Assembly (NCBI GenBank): GCA_029747585.1
Contig: JAPEVF010000757.1
Location: 1 to 21,809, forward strand
DNA from: Pleurotus djamor
Taxonomy: Eukaryota; Basidiomycota; Agaricomycetes; Agaricales; Pleurotaceae
DNA length: 21,809 bases
Reading direction: 5' to 3'
The notes under the pieces are model-generated. The model searched no databases. It was not told the origin of the DNA and saw only the letters and a list, made by a program, of their open reading frames with translations. Positions 17,413 through 21,809 of the stretch are shown here, one piece after another (the stretch's first letter is position 1; every line of letters begins with the position of its first letter). The position numbers were made by a program, and so were the translations under genes.

Positions 17413-20400
17413 CTAATTGAGATAGCCACGGCATTTGGCGGAGCCACAAAGACAAGGGATCTTGTCCTGCTCGATAGGAAAATGATAATCTGGAACGGAG
17501 GGCGTGAGCGTCGAGGAAANCGATCCCACATACGGGTACTCACCATAAGTAATTTCATCACCAAGTTCGATATCCTGCTTTGCATAGATGACAATCTTCT
17601 TCTCNCCATTGATGGTGATGATCTTGGCTGTACAATTGGGATCGCAAGAATGATTGATCAAGCGCCTGATGTTGCAACGTTAGNCCACCAGCAAGCNNGN
17701 TNGACGAGACGCCAGACGTACCCTAGATTGCCTTTCTTGGTTGCATCGACAACCAAGTCCTCGTCGATCCGGAAGAGATAACTGCTACCAATACCCTGGC
17801 GTTCATACACCTTCTCCCTCTTGTCTGCGACTTGAGCTCGAATGATCTCTCCAACGTACTCAATGACCATCTCGCCTCTAGAGATCTTCTCCAAGGCGTA
17901 AAGACCCCAGTCATGGATAGGCGAACGAGCAAAACGCAAATGTTTCTTCCGAGTCTGGAGTTGGTTGAATTTGAATGCCATGTCATTAGCAGTAGTCTCT
18001 CCCTTCGAGAGAGCGATAGCCTGTTGAACTTGGTTGATTTCCTCCAAGCCTTGGGCGCGACGACGTGCGTTAGCCCGGTTGGAACGCGAAGAAGTGACAT
18101 GCTTGGGCTCTTCGACAGGAGCAGCGGCTTCAGCGGCAGCAGTGCGGGCCTGGTATTGTGAGACATAAGCGGCCTTCTCGGCATGAGAAATCTTGTAGTA
18201 TCCCTCCGTGCGCGCTGAGCCAGTGACGTGGCGGCGGGCAGTTGGCACCGCCGGATCATCAACAGGAGGCTCTGGTTCTGGCTGAGGTTCGGGAACTGGG
18301 GGCGCTTTCATCAGAACAAGACGTGCAAAGTATTGATCCTCATCATCTTCAAGAATATCGGTGACTGGGACATCTGGAGGAGGAGGCGGTGGAGGCGGTG
18401 GAGGTCGGCGCTTAGGTTTGACAACTGGTGAAGGAGACCTGGAGGGCGGAGCAGAAGAGTCTGAAGTAGGAAGTATGCGCACTTGAGCAACTGGCGGTGC
18501 GGCAAAGTCAAGATGATCAGGAACGACTTCATCGACAAGATCCTCGTCTACGATCGCATACTTCTCTTCCTTCTTATTAGCAGACTTCTTGCTCTTGACA
18601 TTAAGATCGACCTCGGTCTTGGGCTTCTTCTTGATCGGTTCCTCCGCTTCATCAGTCAACTCAGACGCAGCGCGCTTCACCCCCAGATCCGTGACAACAA
18701 GTGTGACACTCTCCGCGTCGTCATCGTCCTCGGACTCCACATCAGGAACCTCCGACGATGCCTTCCTCGTCTTCTTCGCCTCCTTCCTCAACCGCTTCTT
18801 CGGTGGCTCAGCCGCAACATCCACATCCATAGCATCCGTCTCAGTCTCTCCAGCATCCTCCTCAGCGACCACAGGAACCTTGACTGGATCAACTGCCTTC
18901 TTTTGTTTCTTGAAGGATAGCCCTTTCAGCCCTTTCTTTTCCGCGGGCTTGTTTTCCGTAGCCACTGACTTCGCGATGCTCCTGGACTTTTCGACTGTCA
19001 TGAATTTCCTCAGGTCGGTGCTGACCACGGCGTCCCTAATGTCTTTCTCGAGAAGCGAGCGCAGCTCAGTAAGCAGAAGAGTCTTCGCTTCTTCAACTAG
19101 TTCTTCGTCGGTCCACTGGGTCTTGCGGGTAACTTTGATGGGAGCAGGGGGAGGATGAGAACTGACTGTAACCGAGTGGTATGCAAGAGAACGTCCGTTC
19201 AAAACCATAGCAGCACGACGCGCAGAGTCCCCATTGTCGAATGTACCATACCACGCAGCCCGGTCTTTGAGGACCTGTACAAAGGAATAAAGGTCACAAC
19301 TTGCGCAGAAACAAAGAAAAAATATTCAAAGAAAGCCCTCACCTTGACCACATGAAAGCTAGCAAGAAAGTCGCGTACGGTTTCTTCAGTGACACCAGAG
19401 ATCAGGTGTGCACCACCATCAATTTTGACGTGATCCTTCCCATTACTCGCAAGTTCATTGATCAGATCCACCCTTTCCCGTTCCGCTTCCTCCTTATTAC
19501 TCGCGAGGTTCTTGGCTCCTCGTACTGGCGATGGGGAAGCAGAACGGGACATCTGCATTGGCGAACCAAAATCATAGCGGCGGCGTGGCGAGCGTGCAGC
19601 AAATCTCGACGGACGAACCACTGGCTCAGGCTCAGGTTCTTGATCTTTCACTTGTGGCTGAACAGTCTTCGCTATTTCCTGCCGTGCTTTCAAAAGAGCT
19701 AGAGGGAGTTTCTTGGTGTTCGGCCGAGGCGGTGGCTTTGCCACTGGTGCAGGAGGTTCGGGTTCATTGTTCAAGACAGGTTTAGGCGGCAAAGAGTGAT
19801 GCAGAGGATGTGAAGAAGAGGATTGAGTGCCCTGATTCGGGAGGGGAGTAGGAGCTTGAGGCGTATGACTTGAGCGGCGAGAATCGTGAGGAGGGGGGCG
19901 TGAATGAGAGCCTTGGTATGAGGAAGAAGGTCCTCCAGGTCTCCTGAAATCGCGTCCCATCGGAGTCGACGGTTTTGGCGTTGATCCAGACCAACTGGAA
20001 TCTCTTCCACCGCGGACACTATCCCTCCCATCTCTATCCCGGTCTCTGTCACGATCTCTGTCCCTCTCCCTATCCCTGTCTCTATCCCTCTGATCCCTAT
20101 CCCAATAATGATCCCTCCTCCCATCTCTCATATCCACATCCTTCACCCCATTCCCAGCCCCATTCCCAGGGCCCTTATACCTCGCCCTCTTCTTCCTCTC
20201 CTCCAACTCCCTCTTCACAGCCGCCAATCTCTTCCCCTGTCCATCCAACACAGCCCGAATCTCATCTCCCAAATCCCCACTCATCATCGTCCCAATACCC
20301 CCACTCCCACTCGTATTCCTCCCGTTCTCCTTTTCGACACACTTCACCGCTTCTTCATGTGTGGCGAATCGGACGAAGACGATTCCGAGGGATCCACCGG

Positions 20401-21809
20401 TTTCGGAATCCATTTGAGGTTCGCAGGAGACGATGTGCCCGTATGCACTGAGATGACGGCGGATGATAGCGTTTGAGGTTAGCGGGGAGAGGTTAGTGAT
20501 AAGGACAGATGTTGCAGGAGCTGGTCCAAGAGAGTTCGCATCGTGCTATGAGATGGAAAGGATTTCAAATACAATCAGTAAGGATGGCTGGAAGAATCAG
20601 AGCAATATTACTCACTGGCCACTGGACTTCATGAAATGACGTCCGCATCATCTTCCTCACAAAATTAGCTTCTCTCCGAGGATCCTTCGGAACAATATCC
20701 TCTTCATACCCCTTCGCCCTTCTCGAAACAACCGAATTCCGGCCTTCAAACCCATTCTCATCCTCCTCCAATTTCCCCACATCAGCAGCAGCAGCTTCCT
20801 CCTTCCTCTCCGTATCCGATCTAAAAATCTCCCCCTCATACCGCATCAAAATTTCCTTCCCTTTCCCCTTTCCTTTAACCCTCTCCTGTACGGTGTCCGT
20901 AGGTGCGTTACTCCGTATATTCTCAATAACCTTCCGATAGTACCGCCACTGCTCAACAGTTTCACGCGTAGGAGGCTTAAAATCCTTAGAATCTCGTGGC
21001 GGTTCCCGATCAACGCCAGCATCATACAACACTTTGAAAGCGCGAAGACCAGGAGGGAGTTCAGATTTCGGAGGAGGCCAAGAAGGTGGTGGGGGTGGTG
21101 TTCTGGGTCTTCGAGGTCGGGGAGGTGGAGAGGGGTGGCGGACTGGAGGTGTGGGTAAAGCAGGTGAAGGCGATCGATGACGGGGAGAAGGTCGACGGTA
21201 TGGAGAAGGTGATCGACGACGAGGAGAGTGTCGACGATATATGGCAGGAGAAGGTGATCGAGGCCGTGGTGGTGATGGAGATCGTCGTGATGGTCTTGAT
21301 GAACTTTCGGCGTGGTACGGTGAGTGGCTGATATCGTCATGCCGTGACAATCTTCTGGGCAAGGGTCTCTCAAAAGGTAGAGGGGGATCTGACGGTGGGG
21401 GAGGTGGTGGTAGCGGTTCAGTTGCAACTGGAGGTGGTGATGGTGGTGGAGGCGGTGGTGGAGGTGAAGATGGGGGGAGGGGGAGGGGGAGGCGGCAAAA
21501 ATGGTTCAGACGGTTCAGAAGTAGGTGGAACCGCTGATANTTTCTGGAGGTGGTGGGGGTGAAGGTGATCGAGCTTCTGGAGGTGGAGAAGGCGGTGGGG
21601 GTGAAGGCGAAGGACTCGAAGCAAGCGTAAGAACGCGAGAATGGCCAAGAACTGGCGTAGGCAACTTGAACGAAATAAGAGGTGGTGGCNGGGGGCTGCG
21701 AAGGGGGTTCTGAAGGCGGGGGAGGCGGTGGTGCAGGTTCTGAAGGAGTCGGAGGTGGTGGTGGTGATTCTTCAGGTGGTGGTAGCGTAGGTGTCGGTAA
21801 AGAGTTGGT
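17413..21809 (-). CDS. SET1: SET1 histone H3 lysine-4 methyltransferase (5' end beyond window)
   Basis: Catalytic subunit of COMPASS, methylating histone H3 Lys4 with S-adenosylmethionine. Exons in reading order: 21809-20616, 20545-19343, 19274-17722, 17665-17544, 17489-17413; 4149 nt, 1382 aa plus stop. The frame opens at the right edge without an ATG, so the N terminus is missing. Order: a long Pro/Ser/Arg-rich disordered region; an RRM ([20 protein letters not shown], then [16 protein letters not shown]); an RD-repeat and Pro/Ser linker; a second RRM-like SET-associated domain ([20 protein letters not shown]); acidic/basic linkers and a run of ten Pro; the N-SET domain ([20 protein letters not shown]); the SET domain with [38 protein letters not shown] and DEITYDYHFP; and a post-[16 protein letters not shown] end. 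Introns: 20546-20615, 19275-19342, 17666-17721 (with several Ns), 17490-17543. Catalytic motifs are intact, so it should be active. The 5' proline-rich part shows possible frame switches at 21690, 21540 and a G6 run. Confidence 0.95.
18384..18413 (-). repeat. polyproline-coding GGN/CCN tract in SET1
   Basis: A run of GGAGGAGGCGGTGGAGGCGG and its continuation on the plus strand encodes ten consecutive prolines of SET1, between acidic linkers upstream of N-SET. Such tracts are length-variable and may bind profilin, WW or SH3 domains; that is family knowledge, not seen here. Confidence 0.7.
20035..20105 (-). repeat. Arg-Asp dipeptide repeat region in SET1
   Basis: Degenerate repeats of a six-base unit (plus strand close to TCTCTATCCC and TCTCTGTCCC) encode about twenty residues of alternating Arg and Asp ([16 protein letters not shown] core) between the two RRM-like domains of SET1. 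RD/RE repeats are common in RNA-processing proteins. Confidence 0.75.

Noticed and set aside
18589..19158. 189-codon plus-strand frame, very Ser-rich
   Set aside because: Mirror of the acidic/Lys-rich linker of SET1 on the other strand; SET1 conservation decides the strand.
19975..20476. Plus-strand His/Pro/Ser-rich frames of 120-158 codons
   Set aside because: Antisense of the RD-repeat and first RRM of SET1; low-complexity shadow.

Overview
The window is nuclear DNA of a filamentous fungus, most likely an agaricomycete basidiomycete. The evidence is a dense set of eukaryotic genes, each broken by many short introns (about 50-95 nt, GT-AG with CTNAN-type branch sites; one GC-AG), pyrimidine-rich leaders and short intergenic spacers. 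No bacterial signal, CRISPR array, rRNA, tRNA or intact transposon was recognised. All exon structures were assembled by hand from reading frame, splice signals and family conservation; none was checked by alignment or RNA data.

Layout, left to right. (1) 1-210: the 3' end of an unidentified plus-strand gene. (2) 459-4478 (+): IRE1, the ER stress sensor kinase/endoribonuclease, essentially complete but with a one-base frame problem near its 5' end. (3) 5522-7356 (+): JIP5/WDR55-type WD40 protein, complete in 7 exons (442 aa). (4) 7357-8584: spacer with a weak minus-strand coding-like stretch. (5) 8585-10942 (+): ALDH7 (antiquitin-type aldehyde dehydrogenase), complete in 13 exons (535 aa), including an 11-nt micro-exon. 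(6) 11404-13134 (+): an unrecognised 425-aa protein in 8 exons. (7) 14589-15905 (+): a protein with three CCCH zinc fingers. (8) about 15.9-17.4 kb: an N-rich stretch without a resolved gene. (9) 17413-21809 (-): SET1 histone H3K4 methyltransferase, C-terminal 1382 residues, with its 5' end beyond the window.

The named genes are conserved housekeeping or regulatory genes (ER stress signalling, ribosome biogenesis, aldehyde and lysine metabolism, chromatin) with no shared pathway. This is ordinary gene-dense fungal chromosome, not a cluster or mobile island. I did not find a convincing new biological system. The best leads are the unrecognised 425-aa protein, the CCCH protein with non-standard finger spacing, and the pattern of single N bases. 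In securely framed exons all nine Ns fall at third codon positions, which suggests merged haplotypes of a dikaryon or diploid rather than random failure. Single-base frame conflicts in IRE1 and SET1 both sit at or near six-base C/G runs and are probably assembly errors.
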